39,303 bases of DNA from positions 1-39,303 of the forward strand of contig CAKZKA010000123.1 of NCBI GenBank assembly GCA_937120965.1. Direction: 5' to 3'. The position numbers and the translations under genes were made by a program. Within the stretch, counting starts at the first letter, position 1. The number at the start of each line of letters is the position of its first letter. The notes beneath the pieces are model-generated. The model did no database searches. It was given only the letters and a program-made list of their open reading frames with translations, and was not told the origin of the DNA. Shown here one piece after another: positions 16,247 through 23,734 of the stretch. The stretch is from an uncultured Chloroflexota bacterium. Lineage in GTDB: Bacteria; Chloroflexota; Chloroflexia; Chloroflexales; Chloroflexaceae.

Positions 16247-16951
16247 ATGACTGAAGTGACGCCAGTTCGGGTGCTGACCATCGACACCCTGCCGCTTGTG
16301 CATGCCGGTGTGCGCCAGTTGCTCGCCGCCTTTCCGGACATTCACCTGGTCGGCGAGGCCTTCGACCTCAACGACGCGCTCCGGCTCGCGGTAGCCTGCG
16401 CCCCCACGGTTGTGCTCGCCGAGATTGACGAGCTGGGGCCGGAGTGGCCCACGGCGCTGCGCAGGCTGGGCAGCGCGCTGTGCGTCCCTGTGGTCGTGTT
16501 CACCCGGGAGGCCGATGCCGAAAGCGTGCGCCAGGCGCTCGCGGCCGGCGTGCAGGGCTTTCTGCTCAAGAACACCCAGCCGCTGGCCCTGGCCCAGGCC
16601 TTGCGCAGCGTTGCCGCCGGCCAGCAGGTCTTCGCCCCTGAGGTCCTGGGCAGCGCCTTCTCAGCGCAGCCACGCGACCTAACGGCTGAAACGCTCACGC
16701 GCCGCGAGCGCGAGGTGTTGAACCTGCTGGCGCGCGGGCTTTCCAACGATCAGATCGGCGCGCGCCTTTGTGTGAGCCGCGCGACGGTCAAGTTCCACTG
16801 TGGCCAGATCTTCGCCAAGCTGGGCGTGCAGAGTCGGGCGCAGGCCGTTGCCCTGGCCTATAGCCACAACCTCGTGCCGCGGCTGATTGTGGAGGCTGAG
16901 CCAGTGACGCAACGCCCCCCGTGTGACGCGGCGCGCGCCTGGAGCGCGTAG
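16247..16951 (+). CDS. LuxR/NarL-type response regulator with Glu at the phospho-Asp site
   Basis: 234 residues. The receiver domain (about 5-120) keeps the Thr (VVVFTREA) and Lys (FLLKN) switch positions. The phospho-acceptor stretch reads VVLAEIDELG, so Glu59 occupies the usual Asp position, and the N-terminal acidic pair is reduced to a single Asp (LTIDTLPLV). The DNA-binding domain (about 150-210) is a standard GerE helix-turn-helix: LTRREREVLNLLARGLSNDQIGARLCVSRATVKFH. With Glu mimicking phospho-Asp, the protein may be active without a kinase; none is adjacent. It lies 20 nt after the YbaY-like gene and could control the cluster. Confidence 0.88.
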   Translation: MTEVTPVRVLTIDTLPLVHAGVRQLLAAFPDIHLVGEAFDLNDALRLAVACAPTVVLAEIDELGPEWPTALRRLGSALCVPVVVFTREADAESVRQALAAGVQGFLLKNTQPLALAQALRSVAAGQQVFAPEVLGSAFSAQPRDLTAETLTRREREVLNLLARGLSNDQIGARLCVSRATVKFHCGQIFAKLGVQSRAQAVALAYSHNLVPRLIVEAEPVTQRPPCDAARAWSA

Positions 16952-16980
16952 GGGTTTGAGCCAGGTTTGCTTGCCCTGAG

Positions 16981-17000
16981 ATGGTTGCGCGGCGCAGCCG
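16981..17000 (+). repeat. Module B fragment
   Basis: The stretch holds GCGCGGCGCAGCCGC, the core hairpin of module B, without the usual surrounding sequence. In the rest of the 148-bp gap, a TTGACA at 17021 has no -10 at proper spacing. Confidence 0.4.
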
Positions 17001-17099
17001 CCCCGGCGTCTGACACGGTTTTGACAGTGCGCCGGAGTATGCTCTTTCAGGTCGGTGTTCATTGTGGGTCGCTAAGTTCGGTAGAAGGAGGCAAACAGG

Positions 17100-17576
17100 A
17101 TGACAGGCAAGGCGAGTTTTAGCGCGGAGGAGTGGCAGCAGGTTGCGAAGCTGCCTATGCTGGTCGCGGAGTACGTTAGCAAGGCATCGAAGGGTGGTCC
17201 GATCGGGACCATTAAGGAGGTGTGGGCCGTCGTCAGCAGCCTGAAAGGCGAAGCGGAAAGCGCCGGGGGCCTGCAGATCATCAAGGATCTGATGGCCGAC
17301 ATGCAGGAGCAGAAGCCGGCGTCTTCCAGCGAGGGCGCGAGCACCCCGAAGTCGAACGACGTGATCCTGTCCGAGCTTGGTTCCGCGCTGGCGCTGGTCG
17401 ACAGCAAAGCGCCCGGCGAGGCGCCTGCCTTTCGCCAGTGGCTGTACCAGGCAGCGGTAAAGGTAGCCGAGGCCAACAAGGAAGGCGGGTTTCTGGGGAT
17501 CGGCGGTACGCCGGTGAGCGCCGAAGAGCAGTCGGCCCTCGCCGATCTCGCCAGGGCGCTCAACGTCACGCCCTGA
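17100..17576 (+). CDS. Soluble helical protein of unknown function
   Basis: 158 residues. The ATG is preceded by AAGGAGG at 7 nt, a strong site. The sequence looks mostly helical, with a low-complexity Ser/Ala/Pro stretch (about 68-82) joining two halves. The second half has FRQWLYQAAVKVAEANKEGGFLGIGGTPVSAEEQSALADLARAL, which ends like a helical hairpin around a Gly-rich turn. There is no signal peptide, membrane segment or catalytic motif. I do not recognise the family. It lies between the LuxR-type regulator and the membrane esterase, with the latter starting 37 nt after its stop, so the two are probably co-transcribed. Confidence 0.75.
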   Translation: MTGKASFSAEEWQQVAKLPMLVAEYVSKASKGGPIGTIKEVWAVVSSLKGEAESAGGLQIIKDLMADMQEQKPASSSEGASTPKSNDVILSELGSALALVDSKAPGEAPAFRQWLYQAAVKVAEANKEGGFLGIGGTPVSAEEQSALADLARALNVTP

Positions 17577-17613
17577 GTCCAATTCGCTATCAGTTCGGGA
17601 AGGTCCAGAGGGA

Positions 17614-19161
17614 ATGGCCTTGCATCCAGGATCAGACATCGCTGTGTCGGCAGCCGGCGTCCGGCGCACATCCGCGTTCGCCATCTGGACGGCGATTGCC
17701 GGGCTGACCCTCGGTGCGCTGGCAGCCGGCGTCGCGCGCCTCTTCCAGGGCGGAAAGCCGGCTGCCGACCTGACCGTCACCAGTGTGATCGTGTTCGTCA
17801 CGGTCAGCGTGGCGGGGGCGCTGAACTGGTGGCTGCTGATCACACGCCGGCGTCGGGTCAGTGCGGGCCGTGGGGCGCTGGCCGGCGCGCTCACGGCCCT
17901 GCTGGGCTACCTGCTGGTGTTCCAGGTCTCGCACCTGGTCTACAGCCTGGCGTCTCCCGGGTTCTACGGCGAGAGCCTGGCGGATCGGTTCGCAGGTGGC
18001 CTGATCCTGGCGCTGGTAACGCTGCTCTTCAGCGGGTGGTTCATGGTCCCGCTGCTCGCCCTGAGCGGCGCCCTGCTTGCCCTGGGGCAGATCGCGCTGG
18101 CGCCGGGCATGGAGCGTGCCCTGACCCCGCGCCTGCGCAGCGCCGCGGCGGTTCTGCGTGGCCGCCCGCTGGTCCTGACCATGGTCAGCGGCCTGCTCGC
18201 AACCAGTCTGTTCATCATCAGCCTGGGGACCTGGGTCTGGACGCGCCCGCTCTTCGTGGGCGACCTGGTCGCCACACCCGCGCCGCTGGCCGACTATGCG
18301 GCGAGCGTCGCGGCCATCAATGATCAGATCGCCGCGGAGCTGGCCAACCCCGAGCTGAACCAGCTTTGCGCGAGCCGGCTATACACACCCGGTCAGCGCG
18401 TCGAGCGCGTGGTGGTCTTCTTCCACGGCTTCACCAACTGTCCGGCCCAGTTCGTTCCGCTGGCCGAGCAGCTAGCGGCGCGTGGCTACGCCGTCTACAT
18501 CCCGCGCCTGCCCCGCCACGGTTACGCCGACCGCCTGACCGACAACCTGGCCGGTCTGACCGCGAACGAGCTTGTCCGTTTCACCTCGCGCAGCCTCGAT
18601 CTTGCTGCGGGCCTCGGCGCAGAGGTGACCGTCGCCGGCCTCTCGGCCGGCGGGACGCTGGCGGCCTGGGCGGCACAGCAGCGCGACGATGTGGCGCAGG
18701 CCGTGCTGATCGCGCCCCTGTTCCACATCGTGGGCATGCCGCCCTTCTCGATCCGCCCGGCGGCAAGCACGATCCTGGCGACGCCGAACTTTTACATGTG
18801 GTGGGACAACGAAGCGCGCGAGCGGGCGATTGGCCCACCCTACGCCTACCCGCGCTACCCGGTGCATGCCGTGGGCGCGCTGCTGCGCCTGAGCTTTGCT
18901 GTACAGGATGGCGCCGAACGCCGCCCGCCGGCGACCCGCGAGATCGTGCTGGTGAACAACGACGCGGACGGGGCGATCAGCAATAGCGCCACTGCGGCCT
19001 TTGGCGCGCTGTGGGCCCGCAACGGCGCGATTGTTCGCAGCTTCACCTTTCCTGCCGATCTGGCCCTCGACCACGATGTGATTGACCCGAACCACCCCGA
19101 ACAGCGTATCGAGCTGGTCTATCCCATCCTGATCGACCTGATCGAAGGGAAGAACCCCTGA
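17614..19161 (+). CDS. Membrane-anchored alpha/beta hydrolase (esterase/lipase-like)
   Basis: 515 residues. The first ~215 residues hold about five membrane segments (for example FAIWTAIAGLTLGALAAGVA, VTSVIVFVTVSVAGALNWWLL and GLILALVTLLFSGWFMVPLLAL). From about 260 a hydrolase domain follows: VVVFFHGFTNCPAQFVPLAEQLAARGY, RLPRHGYADR, and the elbow GLSAGG with Ser344. The likely Asp is in NNDADGAIS and the His in ALDHDVIDP. The domain resembles monoacylglycerol-lipase/carboxylesterase types. An enzyme tied to a multi-pass membrane domain suggests a lipid or envelope ester substrate. The 37-nt gap to the previous gene implies one transcript. It is followed by a large repeat block. Confidence 0.85.
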   Translation: MALHPGSDIAVSAAGVRRTSAFAIWTAIAGLTLGALAAGVARLFQGGKPAADLTVTSVIVFVTVSVAGALNWWLLITRRRRVSAGRGALAGALTALLGYLLVFQVSHLVYSLASPGFYGESLADRFAGGLILALVTLLFSGWFMVPLLALSGALLALGQIALAPGMERALTPRLRSAAAVLRGRPLVLTMVSGLLATSLFIISLGTWVWTRPLFVGDLVATPAPLADYAASVAAINDQIAAELANPELNQLCASRLYTPGQRVERVVVFFHGFTNCPAQFVPLAEQLAARGYAVYIPRLPRHGYADRLTDNLAGLTANELVRFTSRSLDLAAGLGAEVTVAGLSAGGTLAAWAAQQRDDVAQAVLIAPLFHIVGMPPFSIRPAASTILATPNFYMWWDNEARERAIGPPYAYPRYPVHAVGALLRLSFAVQDGAERRPPATREIVLVNNDADGAISNSATAAFGALWARNGAIVRSFTFPADLALDHDVIDPNHPEQRIELVYPILIDLIEGKNP

Positions 19162-19164
19162 GGT

Positions 19165-19470
19165 GAACATCGCCCGCCCGCGGGAGGGTTTGGGCGTAGG
19201 GGCGCGGCGCCGCCGCGCCCCTACGCCCTCCCAGGAAACAACCCGCCAGCGGGGAGGGTTTGGGAGGGCATAGCCCTCCCAAGAAAAACCTATGTTCATC
19301 GTGTCGTTGTGCGGCGCAGCCGCATGGATGACTGAGGTGAACATACGGGGAAACCGGGTTTCCCCACCCCCTCCCTGAGGGGAGCGTGTGGGAGGGCTGC
19401 GCCTTTCCAGGAATAACCATCTTCATTCTGGTGTTGTGCGGCGCAGCCGCATGGACGGCTTATTCGAAAT
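19165..19470 (+). repeat. Mixed block of A, B and C modules with a nested long palindrome
   Basis: In order: a module A whose hairpin is replaced by GGGCGTAGGGGCGCGGC, loop GCC, and its exact complement (19192-19228, 17-nt arms); a normal module A with a CATA-type centre (19262-19280); a module B with the GTGCGGCGCAGCCGCA core; a module C (19347-19365); a worn module A (about 19388-19410); and a second B core (near 19436-19451). There is no coding content. The block fills the 331-bp gap. Confidence 0.88.
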
Positions 19471-19492
19471 ACGGAGTTAGGAGAACCAATCC

Positions 19493-19891
19493 ATGGATAT
19501 GGCAACACTCATCGGCGTCACCGTAGCCCTCGTCCTTCAAACGCTGCTCGGCGCACTGGCCATCTGGATCGTGAGCAAGCTCAACGTTGGTTTGACCGTC
19601 GCCGGGTTCGGTGGCGCGATCGTGGCGGCAATCGTCATCGCCGTGCTCACGACGCTCATCAACTTCCTGCTGGGCAGCGTGTTCGTCGCGACCGGCATCT
19701 CCCCGGGCATCTGGAGCGGTATCGTGGGTCTGGCCATTGCCGTCGTCGTGCTCCTGCTCAGTGACAGGATCCTGCCCAGTCTGAAGGTCAACGGCTTTGT
19801 GGGGGCGGTTGCTGGCGCCGTCATGATCGGTGTGGTGAACATGCTGATCGCGTTCGTGGTCATCGGCTTGCAGCAGGCTTTTGCTGCCTGA
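19493..19891 (+). CDS. Small four-helix membrane protein, phage-holin-like (PF04020 type)
   Basis: 132 residues with four hydrophobic segments spread over the whole length (about 5-28, 36-60, 75-93, 103-128). The pattern, with FGGAIVAAIVIAVLTTLINFLLG and VNGFVGAVAGAVMIGVVNML, matches the small holin-superfamily-IV-like membrane proteins common in bacterial chromosomes (YvlD-like). These are not necessarily lytic. AGGAG precedes the ATG at 9 nt; a second in-frame ATG lies two codons later. A clear terminator follows. The neighbouring esterase and Bax inhibitor genes support a membrane-stress role by context only. Confidence 0.8.
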   Translation: MDMATLIGVTVALVLQTLLGALAIWIVSKLNVGLTVAGFGGAIVAAIVIAVLTTLINFLLGSVFVATGISPGIWSGIVGLAIAVVVLLLSDRILPSLKVNGFVGAVAGAVMIGVVNMLIAFVVIGLQQAFAA

Positions 19892-19896
19892 ATGCT

Positions 19897-19920
19897 CGCA
19901 AGCTACGCTTGCGGCCTTTT
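19897..19920 (+). terminator. Rho-independent terminator
   Basis: CGCAAGC-TAC-GCTTGCG with 7-nt perfect arms, followed by GCC and TTTT, 6 nt after the stop of the holin-like gene. Confidence 0.8.
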
Positions 19921-19997
19921 ACGGGGTAAGAAGAAGGTTGCCAGAGGAGGGCTTGCCCTTCCTGCGGCCTTCGCTGCCCAGGGCTGATACAACGTCG

Positions 19998-20039
19998 TCG
20001 GAGCTGTGCTCCGAACCTCAGTAGCGGCGCAGTCGCCGC
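19998..20039 (+). repeat. Two adjacent hairpins upstream of the Bax inhibitor gene
   Basis: TCGGAGC-TGT-GCTCCGA (19998-20014) and GCGGCG-CAGT-CGCCGC (20024-20039). They lie in a leader-like region, about 100-140 nt before the start codon. They could be transcribed RNA structure or another repeat. I see no riboswitch I can name. Confidence 0.5.
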
Positions 20040-20137
20040 ACCACCTCCGCTATGGGCGGACGTTGCACCAGCCCTGCTTCACTGACCGTGCCAAAAATCG
20101 GCACATCATCAGGTGGGCCAGAATCAGGGGTTAACGC

Positions 20138-20839
20138 ATGAGTATTTCATCGGTGTCTTCCGCTGGGACATTTCAGGCGACTGAAGAGCAGCGGGCAATG
20201 GCGGGAGTCTATGCATGGATGATGGGCGGTCTGGGCATCACCGGCGCCACTGCCTGGTTCGCCGCGAACACGCCGGCGTTCATCGGGTTTCTGCAATCGA
20301 GCGTCTGGGTGATGTTCGGTCTGATCGGGCTCCAGCTTGTGGTGGCGCTCGTCCTGGGCATGCTGATGTTGCGCCTTCCGCCCGTACTGGCGACGGTGCT
20401 CTTCGTCGTCTACGCGGCGCTCACCGGGCTGACCATCTCGCTTATCGCGCTGATCTACCCGATCCAGGCGATCTTGACCGCCCTGCTCGTAACCGCCGCC
20501 ATCTTCGGCGCTCTGAGCCTCTACGGCTTCGTGACGAAGCGCGACCTGTCGGTCTGGGGCCTGTTTCTCTTCTTCGGCCTGCTCGGGCTGCTGCTCGTCT
20601 CGACGATCAATTTCTTCTTCGTGCGCAGTGGCTGGCTCGACTGGGCGCTCTCGATCGGCGGCGTGCTGCTCTTCGCGGGGATGACCGCCTATCAGACCCA
20701 GCAGATCAAGCGCCGCCTCGCTGAGGCCCGTGATGCCTACGGCGCGCGCCAGGCGACGCTCTACGGCGCCTTCGCGCTGTACCTGAACTTCATCAATATC
20801 TTCCTGCGCGTGCTGGCACTCACCGGGCGGCGGCGGTAG
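20138..20839 (+). CDS. Bax inhibitor-1/YccA-family membrane protein
   Basis: 233 residues with seven hydrophobic segments, typical of the BI-1 (TMBIM) family. After an N-terminal polar part (about 1-20), the signature MAGVYAWMMGGLGITGATAWFAA starts the first helix. The last part has the family's SIGGVLLFAGMTAYQTQQIKRR and YGAFALYLNFINIFLRVLALTGRR. BI-1 proteins include proton-sensitive calcium leak channels and, in E. coli, the FtsH-modulating YccA; which applies here is unknown. AGGGG precedes the ATG. The stop codon lies in a long palindrome. Confidence 0.93.
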   Translation: MSISSVSSAGTFQATEEQRAMAGVYAWMMGGLGITGATAWFAANTPAFIGFLQSSVWVMFGLIGLQLVVALVLGMLMLRLPPVLATVLFVVYAALTGLTISLIALIYPIQAILTALLVTAAIFGALSLYGFVTKRDLSVWGLFLFFGLLGLLLVSTINFFFVRSGWLDWALSIGGVLLFAGMTAYQTQQIKRRLAEARDAYGARQATLYGAFALYLNFINIFLRVLALTGRRR

Positions 20840-20864
20840 AGACGGCCCGCCGGGCCGTCTCTAC
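20836..20864 (+). terminator. 13-bp-arm palindrome containing the BI-1 stop codon
   Basis: GTAGAGACGGCCC-GCC-GGGCCGTCTCTAC; perfect arms. The TAG stop (20837-20839) sits in the left arm. It resembles the GTAG-to-CTAC hairpins at 10019, 19197 and 38225. No T-run. Confidence 0.6.
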
Positions 20865-20985
20865 GCCGCCACGGGGCGGCGCCGGATCACGGGGCGGCGT
20901 GGGTGGCCCCGGGCGGCCCGGGCCCGCGTGTGTCGATGCGGTGGACGGCCCGCCGTGCAAATGCCGCCTGTTTCGCATATACTAC

Positions 20986-21006
20986 CATTATCTATCACAG
21001 ATAATG
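20986..21006. promoter_or_regulatory. Perfect 21-bp palindrome upstream of the DUF1269/hydrolase gene
   Basis: CATTATCT-ATCAC-AGATAATG, 8-nt arms, in an AT-rich patch 50 nt before the start codon. It is a likely operator. A nearby CATATACT could be a -10, but no -35 is clear. Confidence 0.55.
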
Positions 21007-21055
21007 TCGGCGCCGCCGGGCCGCTGGCCAACTCGCAGGCACACAGGCAGCCAGT

Positions 21056-23260
21056 ATGCAAGACGAGCTCATCTGTTTCTTCGACCGGCCCGCCAGCGCC
21101 CGTGAGGCGCGGCGCGAGCTACGCGCCCTCCAGAAGGAGCTGCGGCTGGGCAGCCTTCCGTCGATCGCCGTCGTTACCCGCCCGGCGCGTGACAGTATCC
21201 AGTTCGAGCAGGACGGCAACCTGGGCGCCGGGGACGGTATGCGCTTTGGCCTGGTGGTCGGCGCATTGTTCGGCGCTGTGCTGCTGGCGCCCTTCGTCGG
21301 TATCCTGGTGGCCGGCGATGCGCGCCAGGGCCTCGCTACCGCACCGAGCGTCGACAACTGGGTGACGGCCCTGGCCCTGGTGGTGGCCTTCGTCAGCGGG
21401 CTGACGGCGCTGCTCTCGGCCCTCGGCGGCGCGCTGCTCGGCGGGCTGGCCGCCGCGCTGATCAACTTCGGCATCAGCAGCCGCAGGCTCTACGCCATCG
21501 GTGAGGAGCTGGACATCGGCCAGGCGGCGCTGGTCACCCGCGTGCGCGCGGCGCAGCGGCCGCCCATCGCCGACCAACTGGCGCTGAGTGGCGGCACGCT
21601 GATGCGCCCCCGTGAGGCTGGCCAGACCGGCGCGCCCGCCGCCGACGATCCGACTGCCGCCAGTATCGCGGCGCGGGCCTACGGTGCTGGCGCCAGGCGT
21701 GCGGGCGCCTGTGTGCCTGTCACCCTCGATGTGCCCCCGGTCGACCCGCGCCAGCGCGACCTGGTGGTAGCCGAGTGCAGCGACGCCGCCCACGCGCGCC
21801 GGGCTGCCCGCAGCCTGCGCCGGCTGCGACGTAGCCTCGGGGGCCTCGCCGCTGGCAACTACGCCGTCGTCACCCGCGACGAGCAGGGGCGCGCGCGCAT
21901 CCGGCAGGCCGAGAACGTGACCACCGGGCGGGGTGGCCTCTTTGGCGCGCTGGTCGGCGCCCTGGCCGGTCTGCTCGTCGGCGGCTTGTTCGGCACAGCG
22001 GTGGCCAGCCTGGCCCTGATGGTTAGCCAGGGCACGACCACCGTGCCCGCCAACGCCGGCGGCTTCATTGTCGCGCTCGGGCTGGTATTCGGCGTCATCG
22101 GAGCCGTCCTCTTCAGCCTCGGCGGCGGGCTACTCGGCGCCGGCGTCGCGCACCTGGTCAACCTGGCCTACAAGGACGCCGACCTGCGCCACATCGCCGA
22201 GACCGTGCCGCCCGGTAAGGCGCTGCTGATCGCCTCGCTCTACCACCACGCCGGGCCTGCTGTGGTGGAGGCGCTGCGGGCCGAGGGAGCGACCCTGCGC
22301 CACATGCCCCTGCCGCCCGCGCAACTGGTTGACGTGGCGATCGACGAGGCACGCCGCGTCGCCCTGGGCCCCGCCGGGGCGGAGGAGCCCGACACGCGGC
22401 AGCTCATCCCCACCCGCTCGGGCGTGCGCATCTTTGCGGACTGGCACCGCCGCGGCCCCCAGACTATTGTGCTCCTGCACGGCGCGGGCGGCGACCACGA
22501 CGCCTGGCGCGCGCAGTACCCCGCCCTCCACGGCGCGGGCTTCTCCACCCTGGCCCTCGACCTGCGCGGCCACGGCTACTCGGATCGCCCGCGTGGCGCC
22601 GACGACTACCGGCTCGAGCGCTTTGCCGAAGATGTCTACGATGTGCTGGAGGCCCTGGCGATCCGCGACTTCATCATGGTCGGCCACTGCTTCGGCGGCA
22701 TGGTCACGACCATGTTTCACCAGGCCCACCCACAGCTCAGCAAGGGCTACCTGCTGCTCGACACGGCTGCCCGCGCTCCCGCTGCGCCAGGCTGGGTGGC
22801 GACGCGCGCGCCCTGGGTGATCGGGCTGCTCGGGCGTCTGCTCGAACTGCTCCCCGCCGATCGGCGCGCCCTGCTGCCCAACAACATGGACGCCTTCAAG
22901 GGCACGGGCGACATTCAGCTCAACCGGCTGATGGCCGACGCCTCGCACACCACGCTGCGCGCCTGGCTCATGGTCTACCGCGGCATCGCCCAGTACGACG
23001 GCGTGGCCTCCCTGCGCTCGATGACTCAGCCGGTGTGGGTGGTGGTCGGCGAGGAGGATACTGTGTTTACCGTCGAGGACTCAAAGACCATCCAGCGCCA
23101 TGTGCCCGGCTCGCGGCTGATCACCGTCCCGGGGGCGAACCACATCATCGTGGTGAACAACCCCGAGGTGGTCGAGCAGTTGATCCTGGACTTCATCCAC
23201 GACACGGGGGTCTTTAACGAGCGCGCGGCCCGCGCGACGGCCCGTGCGGCAGAGTTCTGA
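21056..23260 (+). CDS. Fusion of two DUF1269-like domains and an alpha/beta hydrolase
   Basis: 734 residues. Residues ~1-175 and ~235-425 are two related domains, each with a short alpha/beta start (SIAVVTRPARD; YAVVTRDEQGR) and a Gly-rich double membrane or glycine-zipper segment (GMRFGLVVGALFGAVLLAPF; GGLFGALVGALAGLLVGGLFG), ending with GKALLIASLYHHAGPAVVEAL in the second; this fits DUF1269. From ~445 an alpha/beta hydrolase begins: VLLHGAGGDHDAW, LRGHGYSDRP, elbow GHCFGG with Cys545, GEEDTVF and PGANHIIVVNN. Cys replaces the usual Ser. No ribosome site is clear before the ATG. The gene ends the co-directional cluster. Confidence 0.85.
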   Translation: MQDELICFFDRPASAREARRELRALQKELRLGSLPSIAVVTRPARDSIQFEQDGNLGAGDGMRFGLVVGALFGAVLLAPFVGILVAGDARQGLATAPSVDNWVTALALVVAFVSGLTALLSALGGALLGGLAAALINFGISSRRLYAIGEELDIGQAALVTRVRAAQRPPIADQLALSGGTLMRPREAGQTGAPAADDPTAASIAARAYGAGARRAGACVPVTLDVPPVDPRQRDLVVAECSDAAHARRAARSLRRLRRSLGGLAAGNYAVVTRDEQGRARIRQAENVTTGRGGLFGALVGALAGLLVGGLFGTAVASLALMVSQGTTTVPANAGGFIVALGLVFGVIGAVLFSLGGGLLGAGVAHLVNLAYKDADLRHIAETVPPGKALLIASLYHHAGPAVVEALRAEGATLRHMPLPPAQLVDVAIDEARRVALGPAGAEEPDTRQLIPTRSGVRIFADWHRRGPQTIVLLHGAGGDHDAWRAQYPALHGAGFSTLALDLRGHGYSDRPRGADDYRLERFAEDVYDVLEALAIRDFIMVGHCFGGMVTTMFHQAHPQLSKGYLLLDTAARAPAAPGWVATRAPWVIGLLGRLLELLPADRRALLPNNMDAFKGTGDIQLNRLMADASHTTLRAWLMVYRGIAQYDGVASLRSMTQPVWVVVGEEDTVFTVEDSKTIQRHVPGSRLITVPGANHIIVVNNPEVVEQLILDFIHDTGVFNERAARATARAAEF

Positions 23261-23291
23261 TGGGCGCCGAGCTATGCGCCTCGCCTCCTTA

Positions 23292-23387
23292 TACCAATTA
23301 CCGTTGATGATGCCGCATTACTTGAAGCGGTTTCAGGCGTTGTGCTGCCCAGCGTGGCAATCCAGAATCCAGAAATCTAAAATGGTA
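23292..23387 (+). mobile_element. MITE copy 3 (96 bp, TTA target duplication)
   Basis: Starts TACCAATTACC, ends AAAATGGTA, flanked by TTA at 23289-23291 and 23388-23390. The internal sequence is close to the reverse complement of copies 1 and 2; it is 6 bp shorter. Confidence 0.88.
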
Positions 23388-23390
23388 TTA

Positions 23391-23640
23391 TGCTCCGTAA
23401 GGCCCCGAAACATTTTCGTGATCGTCGCATTTGTCGCCCTCACCGGGCTGCACGTGAGCGCCTGAATAACACGCTGGAATGAGCCGGCGAAAGTGCTCGA
23501 TCCGGCGTCGCCGATGCGCTTGTGTAGCCCGTTTCGCTGCGCTCCAATCGCCTCGTCCGCCTCGACGAACCAGAAACAGCCCGCCAGCGGGGAGGGTTTG
23601 GGAGGGCGTAGCCCTCCCAGGAACAAGTATTTTTATTTTG
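23391..23640 (+). repeat. Empty stretch then a module A
   Basis: Module A with its hairpin GGGAGGGC-GTA-GCCCTCCC lies at 23600-23618, followed by AGGAACAAGTATTTTTATT. 23391-23580 encodes nothing I can support. Confidence 0.7.
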
Positions 23641-23648
23641 ATTGCCCC

Positions 23649-23657
23649 TGCTATAAT
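23649..23657 (+). promoter_or_regulatory. Extended -10 promoter for the ettA gene
   Basis: TGCTATAAT, a perfect extended -10 (TG-N-TATAAT), about 77 nt before the start codon. No strong -35 is present, as often with extended -10 promoters. Confidence 0.6.
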
Positions 23658-23734
23658 GGAATAGTACACGTACAATTTCTTCGCGATACCATCCGGAACA
23701 ACAATCGTGCTGTGCTATCAAGGAGTGCTCCAGC

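Noticed and set aside
17021-17043. TTGACA...TATGCT as a promoter for the unknown helical protein
   Set aside because: The spacing is only 11 nt.
19493-19891. Holin-like gene as evidence of a prophage
   Set aside because: This small membrane family is common on chromosomes, and no other phage gene is present.
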